Positions 43,490 to 52,718 of a stretch of DNA of 64,000 nucleotides are shown one piece after another. The stretch is from Faecalicatena_A orotica (lineage in GTDB: Bacteria; Bacillota; Clostridia; Lachnospirales; Lachnospiraceae): the NCBI RefSeq assembly GCF_040545875.1, contig NZ_JBEPMR010000001.1; one strand, 5' to 3'. Numbering within the stretch: position 1 is the first letter of the stretch; every line of letters begins with the position of its first letter. The notes beneath the pieces were generated by a model. It worked only from the letters and a program-made list of their open reading frames with translations, searched no databases and had not been told where the DNA came from. The position numbers were made by a program, and so were the translations under genes.

Positions 43490-43527
43490 AAAGAAGCATC
43501 TGAACCTTTCAGTCCGGATGCTGTCTT
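43490..43527 (-). terminator. Terminator after the aldo/keto reductase gene
   Basis: GCATC and GATGC arms with further pairing, followed on the minus strand by TTCTTTTTTAG. It separates the reductase from the MerR promoter. Confidence 0.7.
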
Positions 43528-43551
43528 TTTCATTTATAGATCAGGTTAGTT

Positions 43552-44706
43552 TTATGCTGATGCAGGATCTCCAAATATCCGCTCAGCCTCTTCCATGTTT
43601 TTCACAACAGGCACACCGAAAGGACAGCGCTCTTCACAGCTTTTACAGCCGATGCACTCATCCCCCTTATGAAGAAGCCCGTTATAATGTGAGCGGATAG
43701 ACGCAGGCACCTGCCCAGGTGTAAGACGCGCTATATCGAGATACTTGTTGACCGCGGCGATATCTATTTCAGACGGACAGGGCTGGCAGTGCCCGCAGTA
43801 GACACAGTTTCCCTGAAAGTCATTCCTCATGGTCGAAATTACCTGTGAATAATCTTTTTTTTCTTCATCCAGATCGAAATAGCTGACCGCAGACTCCACT
43901 TCTTCTATCGTCTGTGCCCCTATCATGACACTTCCGACAGACGGACGTGTCAGGGCATAATGGATGCACTGCGGTACAGTAAGCGGCTGTGCGAACGGTG
44001 TATGCTCTTTCGAAATCAGCTTCCCGCCGCCAAGTGACTTCATTACTGTGATCCCTGCCTGCTTTGCACTGCAGATCCGGTAAAGTTCTGCCCGTTTCGG
44101 ATCCAGCCCCCTGTATAATTTCACCCCCATATCAGTATCCATATGGTCAAATATGGATTCTTCCGACGGAAGCATATCGAATGCCGGGTTGATACTGAAC
44201 ATCATCATTTCCGGGATTCCTGTATTGATCACTTTCGCCGCTGTGACCGGATTATGTGAACTGAATCCGATATGCCTGATATCGCCCTTTTCTTTCAGAC
44301 GGACCACATAATCAATAAATTCCGTCTCAAAAACATCCTGATAGTCTTTTTCTGTATCAATAAAAAACATCATGCCAAAATCTATGTAACCGAAAATATG
44401 AAGCATATCTTCGAAATATTTATTTACCGTCGGCAGGTCACGACTGATATCGTACTGCTGATTCACGTCAGTAGAGCCGATGTGCCCCTGAATCATGACC
44501 TGGTCCCGCCTGTTCCCGACCGCCTTTGCGATATTCTCACGTATCTCCCGGCCCGGCATGAACACGTCAAATATGTTGATACCACTGTCAATGGCTGTAT
44601 TGATTACCTCACTCACCTGTTGGTACGGTTTCCCGTCAAGGTTCTCACATCCCAGACCGATAGCGCTCACCTTTTTTCCTGTCTTTCCAAGTTCATTATA
44701 GTACAT
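43552..44706 (-). CDS. Aldo/keto reductase with C-terminal ferredoxin domain
   Basis: A 384-residue protein. The TIM barrel starts YYNELGKTGKKVSAIGLG, has IGFSSHNPV and SVMIGAQTIEEV (NADP-binding end). The C-terminal 90 residues contain two Cys-rich cluster motifs (CVYCGHCQPCP and CIGCKSCEERCPFGV). Such Fe-S aldo/keto reductases are common in clostridia. Substrate is unknown. The ATG at 44706 has better spacing to GGAGG than the ATG two codons upstream. Confidence 0.9.
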   Translation of the reverse strand: MYYNELGKTGKKVSAIGLGCENLDGKPYQQVSEVINTAIDSGINIFDVFMPGREIRENIAKAVGNRRDQVMIQGHIGSTDVNQQYDISRDLPTVNKYFEDMLHIFGYIDFGMMFFIDTEKDYQDVFETEFIDYVVRLKEKGDIRHIGFSSHNPVTAAKVINTGIPEMMMFSINPAFDMLPSEESIFDHMDTDMGVKLYRGLDPKRAELYRICSAKQAGITVMKSLGGGKLISKEHTPFAQPLTVPQCIHYALTRPSVGSVMIGAQTIEEVESAVSYFDLDEEKKDYSQVISTMRNDFQGNCVYCGHCQPCPSEIDIAAVNKYLDIARLTPGQVPASIRSHYNGLLHKGDECIGCKSCEERCPFGVPVVKNMEEAERIFGDPASA

Positions 44707-44724
44707 ACACATTTCCTCCTGTCC

Positions 44725-44742
44725 GGGCAGTTTAAACTGCCC
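44725..44742. terminator. Short palindrome after the DedA gene
   Basis: GGGCAGTTT/AAACTGCCC, a perfect 18-base palindrome without a T tract on the minus strand, between the DedA gene and the reductase gene. It may be a weak terminator or an operator. Confidence 0.4.
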
Positions 44743-44757
44743 TCAAGCTTTTGTTTT

Positions 44758-45381
44758 TTATCCCTGTTCTTTACAGGCGATTTTCTTCCACATAAACCGT
44801 ATAACAAGAAACAGGGCCGCAACAATCAGTACTGCTTTGATAAACGCTGCATATTTCCCTATGTATACGAGCACCACTTCCCATGAGGCCCCCAGAACTG
44901 CCCCCAGTGACACAAGGATAATATTCCATACTGTGCTTCCGATTACCGTATAAACCAGAAAGACCGGCATGCCAATGCCAGCCATTCCTGCCGGGACCGA
45001 GACGAGGCTCCGGATGATCGGAACACAGCGCCCCAGCAGAATTGCCTTTTTCCCATGTTTATCAAACCATCCAATTGTCTTTTCCACATCTTCCTTTTCA
45101 AATCCAAGTATTTTAAAAAGTCTTCCCTTCGTCAAAGTCTCCAGACGCTCCGGATTTAACGCAGTCCCTACCCAGTACAATACAATTGCACCGATTGTAG
45201 AACCAAGTGTCGAGAAGATAATCACCCCCGGCACGGTAAGCCGCGTATAGGTCGTCATGAATCCCCCGAAAGTCAGAATCACCTCCGATGGGATCGGGGG
45301 AAAGATATTTTCCACCGCGATCAGAAAGCAGACTCCCAGATATCCAAACTGGTTCATGATCTGAATCATTAATTCCTGCAT
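44758..45381 (-). CDS. DedA-family membrane protein
   Basis: A 207-residue protein with five or so membrane segments and the family motifs ENIFPPIPSEVIL (near residue 24) and GRCVPIIRSLVSVPAGMAG (near residue 117), with the conserved arginine. DedA proteins are thought to act as undecaprenyl-phosphate/lipid flippases or in membrane homeostasis. Confidence 0.93.
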   Translation of the reverse strand: MQELMIQIMNQFGYLGVCFLIAVENIFPPIPSEVILTFGGFMTTYTRLTVPGVIIFSTLGSTIGAIVLYWVGTALNPERLETLTKGRLFKILGFEKEDVEKTIGWFDKHGKKAILLGRCVPIIRSLVSVPAGMAGIGMPVFLVYTVIGSTVWNIILVSLGAVLGASWEVVLVYIGKYAAFIKAVLIVAALFLVIRFMWKKIACKEQG

Positions 45382-45488
45382 ATACTCATCCCTGATTTAC
45401 ATTATTATGTATCTTAAGTATATGTGGAATTTTGAGAATCATTCCCTGCAAATTCATTTACACCGGGATGGTTCAGCATGCTGCATTT

Positions 45489-48425
45489 TCATTCTTCTGT
45501 GCCGTAAAATGTATAGCAGTTGCGTCCGGCATCTTTTGACCGGTACAGCGCCGTGTCCGCATGTTCAAGCAGAACCCCGAGGTCAAAACCGCTTATCATG
45601 GATGTTGTAACCCCGATACTTGCTGTAATTTGTACCTGGTATTTCCCGTTACTGTAAATACAGCGCAGTTTTTCCCTGAGCCACTCTACTTTTCTGGTCA
45701 GCGCCTCCATCGTAATATCTTTCACGAGCACACAGAATTCATCCCCTCCGAATCTGCCCACTACATCCTGGCTTGAAAAAATGGCCTTTAATGTCTGCGC
45801 AGCATCTTTTATCGCCTTATCCCCTTCCATATGCCCAAGCAGGTCATTGATATTCTTAAAATGATCCAGATCGACAAAAAGTACGGCACACTCTTCATCC
45901 AGATTCTGCCTTAGATATTCTTTTGACTCACGGCGGAATGCTTCTTTATTATACAGTCCGGTCAGTGGATCCATTCTGGACTTCTCTGCCAGATTCTTCT
46001 TTTCTCTCATATCCCGGTCCACATCCCGGATCAGCCCCAGTATCTCCAGCGGATTACCTTCCGAATCCAGCATAATAAACTGGCTGACACTGCACCAGAG
46101 GGCCCGTCCGTCTGCCAGCATCAGGCGCACCGTTATATTCGTATCCTCAAGTCCATCCAGCGATTTTCTAAAGTTCTCCGTAAATGCCGCCTGATCTTCC
46201 GGATGGACACGCCATATGCTTAAAATCTCGGCCGCATCCAGTCGTTTATAGGTTTGCATAAGTCTCCAGCCAAACTTCCGGCAAAAAGACTCTGAAGTTT
46301 TAATTTCCTTTTGTGCAAATTGGATCTCATAAACGATCTGCTCCGTCTTGTCAATCAGCAGCTGGTGTTTTTGCTCCTCCAGTTTTAACTGCTCTTGTAT
46401 CGCAACCTCCTGTGAAATATCCATGATCACACAATACAGTTTGATCAATCCCTGCTCATCAGCAGCAAGTGTCCCATTAAATAACGCTGGAATATAGGAG
46501 CCGTCCCGCCTTCGCACACGCAGCCTTAAAGAAACGGAACCTGCATCTCCCTCATCCGCCTTCTCCATAAGTCCGGCAAGCTGTTCTTTATCATCCTCAT
46601 GGACATACATCACATAGTTATCCTGCCCTGGCTGTTTCATCCTGTCTGCATCATACTCCAGAAGATTCCAGAAGCCTTCGTTTGCATAGAGAAGGTGCAG
46701 TTCCCGGTCAGGCTGGAGAATCAATACACCGCCGTTTATATTATTTGTAATATTCTCCAGCTGCTTTTCACTGTTTCTGAGTATTTCCAGATTTTTCTTT
46801 TTTATCCGCATGGAATATGCCGCTGCACAGCCTGCTGCAGCCAGTGCCGCTATAACGGCCATACACATATATTGATAGCGGTATATAAAATCTCCCAGTG
46901 TGAACTGGTAGCGTCTCTTTGTTGTCTGGTCGATCAGTATTTTCGATATCTCATCCTCGGTTATGTTATTGATTCCTTTGTTGATCACCTTTATAAGAAG
47001 TGGATTGGATAAATCCTCATCCAATGTATCATTGCCCGATTTATAAAGCACGGGAGACAGGCTCTGTGCATCACCGATGCCTTCTGCCGCCAGAGCATTC
47101 AGGCTTTCATATCTCGGTTTCTGGAGCAGACGGTCTATGGAATACTGGTTATGCAGCATAGCATCCGCCTCCCCGGATTTCACAGCCTCCAGACATTGTT
47201 CCGGCGTCTCATAAGTCACAATATGAAAGGACGGATATGTATTTTTAAGAACGGTTCCGAGTGTCTGGGAGCCTGATACAATTGCCAGCGTCAACTCTTT
47301 CTCTGTATCAAATTCTGTGTCCTTTTTACAAACAACTACTTTTTTTGCCTGGAAATAGGGACTGGACAGATGCACCCCCGGACTCTTCGCATTCACACTG
47401 TTATACTCCACGCAGGCAATCAGGTCAACGCCTTTCGCCCGCAGATCTTCATAAGTAACCTGTCCGGCGGGAAGTGCCTCGTATTTGAACTTCAATCCTG
47501 TATTTGCCGCCACCCGGTCCAGGATATCCCGGGTAATTCCTGCCGTCTCACCGCTCTCCTTATCCAGATAAGATACCGGATCCGTATTCACCGGGCATCC
47601 CACAATGAGTTCCCTCATCCCCTGTGCAAATTCGATCTCTTCTTTTGTCAGAATCTCTGCATCAAATACCGGGAAATATCTACTTCTCAGTTCCTGTTCA
47701 AACTGGGGCGATTCTACATCGATCTGATACATGGCCTCGTTCAGTCCGGACATAAGAACACGGTCATTCTTATTTGCCATAAAATAATATTGGGAAGTTC
47801 CAAATCTCCCCAGCAGGCTCATCGTTTTCTGCGTGCGCATGATATTGTCCACAAGGGCATCGATCTCACCTGCATTCAATGCCTCCACCATAGACTCAAA
47901 GTCTTTATAGTACATAATATCAGGTGTGAATTGGTGCTCACTGGCATAAGCTGCAAATGTCTCACTGTGGATAGACCCCTTTTCTACTCCAAACGTCATA
48001 TGGGAAAATGCCTCAAAGTCTTCATAAATGCATTCATTCGTATTCAAAGCCATGACTGCACCGTACGTCTTCCCCAGTGGAAGTGAGGAAAACAGGAACT
48101 CCGCATCCCTTTCTGTCGTAAACTGTGACGGAGAAAGAAGGTCGATCTCACCATTTCTGAGTGCCTCCATTCCCTTTTCCCAACTGGCAAGCCTGACATA
48201 TTCTATGTTCCACCCGGTAATCTCTGATACCCTTGAAAGATAATCTGCCTCATAGCCTTCTACTTCCCCGTTCTCATTTTCAGCATGGTAATTTTCCAGC
48301 GGATAATATCCGACTCTGACCGTCTCTCCCGATGCCACAGCAGCATGACTGTCAAATGCAGCAGACAGGACAAAACAGAAAACCAGTAATGTCAGCAGCA
48401 CCACGCTATACTTCTTCCTTTTCAA
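45489..48425 (-). CDS. Membrane sensor diguanylate cyclase with two solute-binding domains and PAS domains
   Basis: A ~978-residue protein: signal/anchor (KRKKYSVVLLTLLVFCFVLS), two tandem extracellular SBP_bac_3-type domains (about 30-255 and 265-490), a TM segment (about 525-547), two PAS-like regions, and a GGDEF domain with FVDLDHFKNINDLLGH and GRFGGDEF. The active site is intact; the RxxD inhibitory site before GGDEF is absent (SSQD). It should make c-di-GMP in response to amino-acid-like ligands. The open frame reaches 48479, but I prefer the TTG at 48425, giving a canonical signal peptide; the start is uncertain. Confidence 0.9.
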   Translation of the reverse strand: MKRKKYSVVLLTLLVFCFVLSAAFDSHAAVASGETVRVGYYPLENYHAENENGEVEGYEADYLSRVSEITGWNIEYVRLASWEKGMEALRNGEIDLLSPSQFTTERDAEFLFSSLPLGKTYGAVMALNTNECIYEDFEAFSHMTFGVEKGSIHSETFAAYASEHQFTPDIMYYKDFESMVEALNAGEIDALVDNIMRTQKTMSLLGRFGTSQYYFMANKNDRVLMSGLNEAMYQIDVESPQFEQELRSRYFPVFDAEILTKEEIEFAQGMRELIVGCPVNTDPVSYLDKESGETAGITRDILDRVAANTGLKFKYEALPAGQVTYEDLRAKGVDLIACVEYNSVNAKSPGVHLSSPYFQAKKVVVCKKDTEFDTEKELTLAIVSGSQTLGTVLKNTYPSFHIVTYETPEQCLEAVKSGEADAMLHNQYSIDRLLQKPRYESLNALAAEGIGDAQSLSPVLYKSGNDTLDEDLSNPLLIKVINKGINNITEDEISKILIDQTTKRRYQFTLGDFIYRYQYMCMAVIAALAAAGCAAAYSMRIKKKNLEILRNSEKQLENITNNINGGVLILQPDRELHLLYANEGFWNLLEYDADRMKQPGQDNYVMYVHEDDKEQLAGLMEKADEGDAGSVSLRLRVRRRDGSYIPALFNGTLAADEQGLIKLYCVIMDISQEVAIQEQLKLEEQKHQLLIDKTEQIVYEIQFAQKEIKTSESFCRKFGWRLMQTYKRLDAAEILSIWRVHPEDQAAFTENFRKSLDGLEDTNITVRLMLADGRALWCSVSQFIMLDSEGNPLEILGLIRDVDRDMREKKNLAEKSRMDPLTGLYNKEAFRRESKEYLRQNLDEECAVLFVDLDHFKNINDLLGHMEGDKAIKDAAQTLKAIFSSQDVVGRFGGDEFCVLVKDITMEALTRKVEWLREKLRCIYSNGKYQVQITASIGVTTSMISGFDLGVLLEHADTALYRSKDAGRNCYTFYGTEE

Positions 48426-48482
48426 ATTCCCCCACACCCTTCCCGTCTTCCGCCCGGATACAAGGCATTCTGAACTCAAAAA

Positions 48483-48556
48483 ATGCCCCGCAGGACTGAT
48501 ATTTACAATGCTTATCTATTTCCATAGTATAGCATATTTTCTGTCCTGCGGGGCAT
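48483..48556 (-). terminator. Long-looped terminator before the GGDEF gene
   Basis: Perfect 14-base arms (48483-48496 and 48543-48556) around a 46-base loop, followed on the minus strand by TTTTTT. It would end the NadM-like transcript. The loop is unusually large. Confidence 0.65.
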
Positions 48557-48591
48557 GTTATTTTCCCGTGAATCTCATAAACCAATAATAT

Positions 48592-49155
48592 TTAAATCTG
48601 GTCCTCTTCTTTTAATAATCCTGAAATTCTTTCATCTATCTTATGTGTTATAATGTACTCATAGGTCGCTTCCGGTACATACTGCCGCCACTGGCAGTTT
48701 CGGCCTATCGCCTGACGGATCATTGTAGAAGATATATGCTTCGGAATGTTTTCCCACAAAACCACGACCGGGTAGCCCATTTCCTCAATCCGGTCTTTTT
48801 TGCAGTATCCCCATTCGTCCAGAATCGTGATGAAATGACAGGCATCTTCCGGCACATAGCTTTTTATAAACTTAGGTCTTTCAATAGGATATGGTATGAT
48901 ATCGAATTCCTCCCTTTTTACCCCCGCTTCCAGCAAAGCATTCCTAATGATACACATCCTTTCATAATATGTGCATGGGTTTGCCGCCCGCTTCCCCCTG
49001 TTCCTGTCCGCCTTTTCCTCATGACCCGGCACGCCATCCGGGGAAGTTATACCCACCAACAGGTAACTGCACTGATCTTTTGCACTTAATACATACTGTA
49101 AATGTTCCTTATGGAAGATCTGAAATCTTCCGCATACTACTCCTGTCTCAACCAT
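48592..49155 (-). CDS. NadM-like nucleotidyltransferase
   Basis: A 187-residue protein with the nucleotidyltransferase HxxH motif in GRFQIFHKEHLQYVL (N-terminal) and ISSTMIRQAIG (C-terminal ISSTxxR), the two ATP-binding motifs of NMN/NaMN adenylyltransferases. It has the NadM pattern rather than NadD. It may adenylylate nicotinamide or nicotinate mononucleotide or a related ligand; standing alone, no pathway is shown by its neighbours. Confidence 0.8.
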   Translation of the reverse strand: MVETGVVCGRFQIFHKEHLQYVLSAKDQCSYLLVGITSPDGVPGHEEKADRNRGKRAANPCTYYERMCIIRNALLEAGVKREEFDIIPYPIERPKFIKSYVPEDACHFITILDEWGYCKKDRIEEMGYPVVVLWENIPKHISSTMIRQAIGRNCQWRQYVPEATYEYIITHKIDERISGLLKEEDQI

Positions 49156-49230
49156 GATTTCCTCCTTTATTCTTCCATTAGGCTATCACATTCCCTAACC
49201 GGCCCTCCTGTATCAATGCAATATAACATT

Positions 49231-50463
49231 TTATGAAAAGTCTCTTACCAGCAGTTCACTGTTCTCAATAAAATCTTCGACTGTTGTAAATCCCAGTTTC
49301 TCCAGCATCTTCATCACATACGGGTTCTCCAGCGGTGTGGCAAACAATGCCTGGTCACCATATTCATCCACGAATCTTTTTCCTTCGTCTTTATTAAGAA
49401 TGGCTTTCGGTCCGCCTACACATCCTCCGGGGCACCCCATCCCCTCGAAGAAGTTTGCATCTGTTTCCTGATTCTGTATACGGCTGATCAGCGCCCTGCA
49501 GTCCTGAATCCCGTCGGCCTGTTCTGCCCTGACTTTGATCTTTCTGTCAGGACGAAGCTGCCTCTCCGTCTCCCTCACAGCCTCACTTACCCCGCCTGTC
49601 CGGGCATAGATTCTTCCTGCACGTGATGAGTGTTCCTTTTCCTGATCTTCCAGTTCCTCCGGATGGATATCCGCCGCTTCGAAAATATCCTGTACTTCCT
49701 GAAATGTGAGGACATAATCAACAGCACCGGCAACATCCTTTTCACGGGCTTCGCTCTTTTTTGCCAGACACGGGCCGGCAAAGACAGTCACCGCATCCGG
49801 GTGGAGAAGTTTGATCATGCGTCCGCAGGCGACCATCGGTGAAACAGCACCCGGTACATGCGGCATCAATTCCTTATACATCTTCCGGATCATGGCAATC
49901 CAGACAGGACAGCAGCAGCTCGTCAGCTGGTAATCCCCTTTTTCCAAAATATGCTTATCAAATTCCAGTGCTTCTTTCAGTGTCAGAATGTCTGCAAAAA
50001 GCGCGACCTCCACCATACCTGAAAAACCGAGTGCCCGAAAAGCCGTCCTTAGCTTTCCCGGTGTAACATTTTCTGTGAACTGGCCTAAGAATGCCGGTGC
50101 TACCATCATGTAGGCAGGCCCTTTGGCCTCTCTCACTGCCTTCATGGCCGGGAGTATATCCTTTCCCGCCGAGATATTATGGTTCTCGCATGCATCTATA
50201 CAGACTCCGCAGCCGGTGCAAAGGTTTGGATTGATAAACAATTTCCCGTCACTGCCCTCTTCTATGGCATCAAAAATACAACTGTTCTGGCACGCCCTCT
50301 CATATGCACAGTCCGTACACGGTTCATCAAACAGAACCGGGGCATTTCTTTCCGGATGCAGCAGACAATCCAGATGATATGGCTCGTATTCCGGCGGCAG
50401 AGGCGCCTTCAATGATACTTTCTGCGCCAGAATATCCCGATAAAGCTCGTCAAATGTCTTCAT
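49231..50463 (-). CDS. [FeFe]-hydrogenase-like protein with ferredoxin-type clusters
   Basis: A 410-residue protein. Residues 49-92 hold two [4Fe-4S]-type Cys groups (CTDCAYERACQNSC and CTGCGVCIDAC). The large-subunit domain has all H-cluster cysteines: L1 TSCCCPVW (181-188), L2 GPCLAKK (230-236) and L3 CPGGC (344-348). It lacks the N-terminal [2Fe-2S] part and small subunit of CpI-type enzymes, and the L1 and L2 motifs deviate from TSCCPxW and MPCxxKK. It is probably a putative sensory or uncharacterised-group hydrogenase rather than the main H2-evolving enzyme. Confidence 0.85.
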   Translation of the reverse strand: MKTFDELYRDILAQKVSLKAPLPPEYEPYHLDCLLHPERNAPVLFDEPCTDCAYERACQNSCIFDAIEEGSDGKLFINPNLCTGCGVCIDACENHNISAGKDILPAMKAVREAKGPAYMMVAPAFLGQFTENVTPGKLRTAFRALGFSGMVEVALFADILTLKEALEFDKHILEKGDYQLTSCCCPVWIAMIRKMYKELMPHVPGAVSPMVACGRMIKLLHPDAVTVFAGPCLAKKSEAREKDVAGAVDYVLTFQEVQDIFEAADIHPEELEDQEKEHSSRAGRIYARTGGVSEAVRETERQLRPDRKIKVRAEQADGIQDCRALISRIQNQETDANFFEGMGCPGGCVGGPKAILNKDEGKRFVDEYGDQALFATPLENPYVMKMLEKLGFTTVEDFIENSELLVRDFS

Positions 50464-50574
50464 TCTCAGTTCTCCTAATCTCCCAAATCAAACATATGGA
50501 ATATTATGGACAACCCGACAGAAAATATTCGCAGCACACTGTATAAAGCTGTTAAATTTAAAGCGCTCATATCA

Positions 50575-51358
50575 TTATCGGCCAGCAGATAAATTCTCCA
50601 GCCTTTTTCTCAATTCTGCAATCTGTTTTGCCTGTTCATTTATCTGCTCTGCCTGTTCATTTATCTGCTCTGCCTGTTCATTTATCTGCTCTGCCTGTTC
50701 ATTTATCAATTTCTCCTGTTCTTCAATCATATATTGTACTGTATTCCTGTCCAATTCCGCCAGTTCTTTTGAATACATCTGCATCACCCTTTCAATATGC
50801 CTCCAATTCGCTATCTATAATTTTATTGTGCATGTTTTCCTTAAAGATGTCAAGAGGGATGAGTATATACTCCTGCAGCGTTTCTAATTGGAGCATGGTA
50901 TCGAATACCTGCTTTGATTTATGTATATAATGTTCCTTTAGCAAATGAAATTCCTGTGTGCTCTTTTCAAAAAACACAATTGTATATACGGTTTTGATAT
51001 CCCGATATGTAAATTTATTTTTCCGTTCACTTTTCACCCGCTTATACTGTCTTAACAAAGTATCCGCCGAGTAACACGCCACCCTCTGACCTGGAAATGC
51101 ATAACCGATTTTCTGGATTTCGATATTCGCAAGACTTCCATCATCTAACTCAACAAGCATATCTGTGATCAAAAGGCTCTGCTCATCTGCTATCCTCACA
51201 GAGTCATTTGGCAGGACCTGGCATATCCTTACCTTTCTTTTTAAGATCAGTGATAAGATTTCTTCTAATCTTTCCGGATGATATTCCGAACTGAATATTT
51301 CCTTGAAAAATGAATCATATAACATCTTTACCCCTCTTGCTCCGGTACAGAAGTCCAA
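50575..51358 (-). pseudogene. Rpn/PD-(D/E)XK nuclease family gene with internal deletion
   Basis: Two frames are parts of one protein. 51358-50792 reads DFCTGARGVK, LYDSFFKEIF, then the PD-(D/E)XK-like LLITDMLVELDDGSLANIEIQKIG, and stops at ELEAY. 50787-50575 resumes at MQMYSKELAELDRNTVQYMIEEQ, the usual C-terminal segment, followed by a coiled-coil repeat. In remembered relatives about 40-50 residues lie between these points, so an out-of-frame deletion occurred near 50788-50805. The 5' end also lacks a normal start: the frame continues upstream to about 51412 without an ATG. A shorter start, ATG 51325, has a ribosome site. Probably non-functional. Confidence 0.75.
50631..50708. repeat. 21-base tandem repeat in the nuclease gene tail
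   Basis: Three full identical units (50631-50651, 50652-50672, 50673-50693) and a partial fourth. On the minus strand they encode the heptad NEQAEQI, a coiled coil that can vary in length by unit slippage. Confidence 0.9.
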
Positions 51359-51677
51359 AAATTCTTCCTGCTGCTCGTCCTTTACATCATTCTTTTGTTT
51401 TTCTAATTTACGGATTTAGCTTCGAAAACAAAGCACCGAAATAAATAGAAATCTCATGGACTGAATAAGGCCAGAATGCCATCCATTTAAGATAGATTCA
51501 GACTACCACTTTCAGAAAAAGCAGTCAATATTTACTTTCTAAAATTTAAATAATAAAGTTTAAATATTTCTAAAATCAAAAAGGAAGCCTGCAGATGATC
51601 CTGCAAGGGGAATTGGGCCCCTTGCAGGTTTATCGTACTGACTTCCTTAATTTAGCCAATTCAGGTTATTCCAAGAA
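51359..51677. other. Intergenic region with terminator
   Basis: About 320 bases. The right part holds the terminator at 51581-51648. The middle (51410-51580) is AT-rich with nothing recognisable; the left end (to about 51412) continues the decayed nuclease frame. Confidence 0.7.
51581..51648 (-). terminator. Terminator after the DegV gene
   Basis: CCTGCAAGGGG (51600-51610) pairs with CCCCTTGCAGG (51618-51628); an outer stem AAGGAAG (51581-51587) with CTTCCTT (51642-51648) encloses it. Confidence 0.7.
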
Positions 51678-52568
51678 CTAATGTGTCCTTTTCTCCCCCC
51701 AGAAAAACAGTGCCACCGTGCCCGGCCCTGTATGGCTTCCTATCGTTGTTCCCACGCTGTTGATTACGACTTTCCCCTGAAGCTTTGGGAACCGTGATTC
51801 AATCATATCTGCCACTTTCCGTGCATCCTCATAACAGTCCGAGTGCGATATGAAGCACTTCTTTGAATAATCCAGACCGCCTTCTGCAAAGAGCTCCATC
51901 TTATTCACGATCTCTTTGATTACTTTTTTCTTCCCCCTGATCTTAAACCGGGGAATCAGGCGTCCCTCATCATCCATATTTAAAAGTGGGCAGATGTCCA
52001 GAGCGGTTCCAAACCATCCTGAAACCTTCGAAATTCTTCCGCCTTTTACATAAAATGTAAGATCTGAAGAGAAAAACCAGTGATGCAGGTTGAGCCGGTT
52101 TTCTTCCACCCAGCTGTAAACCTCATCTATACCCATGCCTTCATCACGAAGATCTGCCAGCCGGTCCATAAGCAGTCCGTAACCGGAAGATGCACCGAAC
52201 GAATCTACAATATAAATCTTTCGTTCCGGAAATTCCTCTTCCAGCTCCTCTTTTGCTGTCATGGCTGAATTGATAACACCCGATATCCCCGAAGACAGGC
52301 AGACATGCAGGATGTCTTTGCCCTGTTTGAGAAAACCACGGAAATACTCTATAAATTCCCCGGCATTCACCTGAGAGGTTTTCGTATCTGCCCCTTCCTT
52401 CATCTTCGTATAGAAATCTTTAAATGGCATGCTCTGTCCTAAGTCATCCGCATATTCAACGCCGTCCATATAATAGTGAAAACAGATAAATGATATATCA
52501 CGGGCTTTGAAATGCTCCGGTGACAAGTCAGCAGTAGAACAACAGCTTAATACATAATCTCCCATCAT
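51678..52568 (-). CDS. DegV-family fatty-acid-binding protein
   Basis: A 296-residue protein with the DegV pattern: SCCSTADLSPEHF at the N-terminus (STxDL), TSQVNAGEFIEYF, SSGISGVINSAMTAKEE, GGRISKVSGWFGTALDICPLLNMD and a C-terminal SVGTTIGSHTGPGTVALFFWG. DegV/FakB proteins bind a fatty acid and present it to the kinase FakA. A strong promoter lies at 52643-52671. A second DegV gene occurs at 61490. Confidence 0.93.
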   Translation of the reverse strand: MMGDYVLSCCSTADLSPEHFKARDISFICFHYYMDGVEYADDLGQSMPFKDFYTKMKEGADTKTSQVNAGEFIEYFRGFLKQGKDILHVCLSSGISGVINSAMTAKEELEEEFPERKIYIVDSFGASSGYGLLMDRLADLRDEGMGIDEVYSWVEENRLNLHHWFFSSDLTFYVKGGRISKVSGWFGTALDICPLLNMDDEGRLIPRFKIRGKKKVIKEIVNKMELFAEGGLDYSKKCFISHSDCYEDARKVADMIESRFPKLQGKVVINSVGTTIGSHTGPGTVALFFWGEKRTH

Positions 52569-52642
52569 ACATTTCCTCTCCTATCCTATATTTTCATGGC
52601 TAAAAGCAGCCTCATAAGTATGTACCCTTTGGGTATATTTTT

Positions 52643-52671
52643 ATCTTACGCGTGTATCGTGGTTATGTCAA
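52643..52671 (-). promoter_or_regulatory. Promoter of the DegV gene
   Basis: Minus strand -35 TTGACA (52666-52671) and -10 TAAGAT (52643-52648), 17 bases apart. A second TTGACA lies about 44 bases further upstream (minus strand, near 52710-52715). Confidence 0.75.
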
Positions 52672-52718
52672 CTCTTTTATATAGTTATAAATACTACGTA
52701 TCAGATATCGCGTTAATG

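Noticed and set aside
45489..48479. Start of the GGDEF protein at 48479
   Set aside because: That codon is a TTG without a ribosome site, lying in the terminator region; the TTG at 48425 gives a normal signal peptide.
50631..50708. Regular repeats suggesting a CRISPR array
   Set aside because: The 21-base units are contiguous with no spacers and encode a coiled coil in frame; no cas genes are near.
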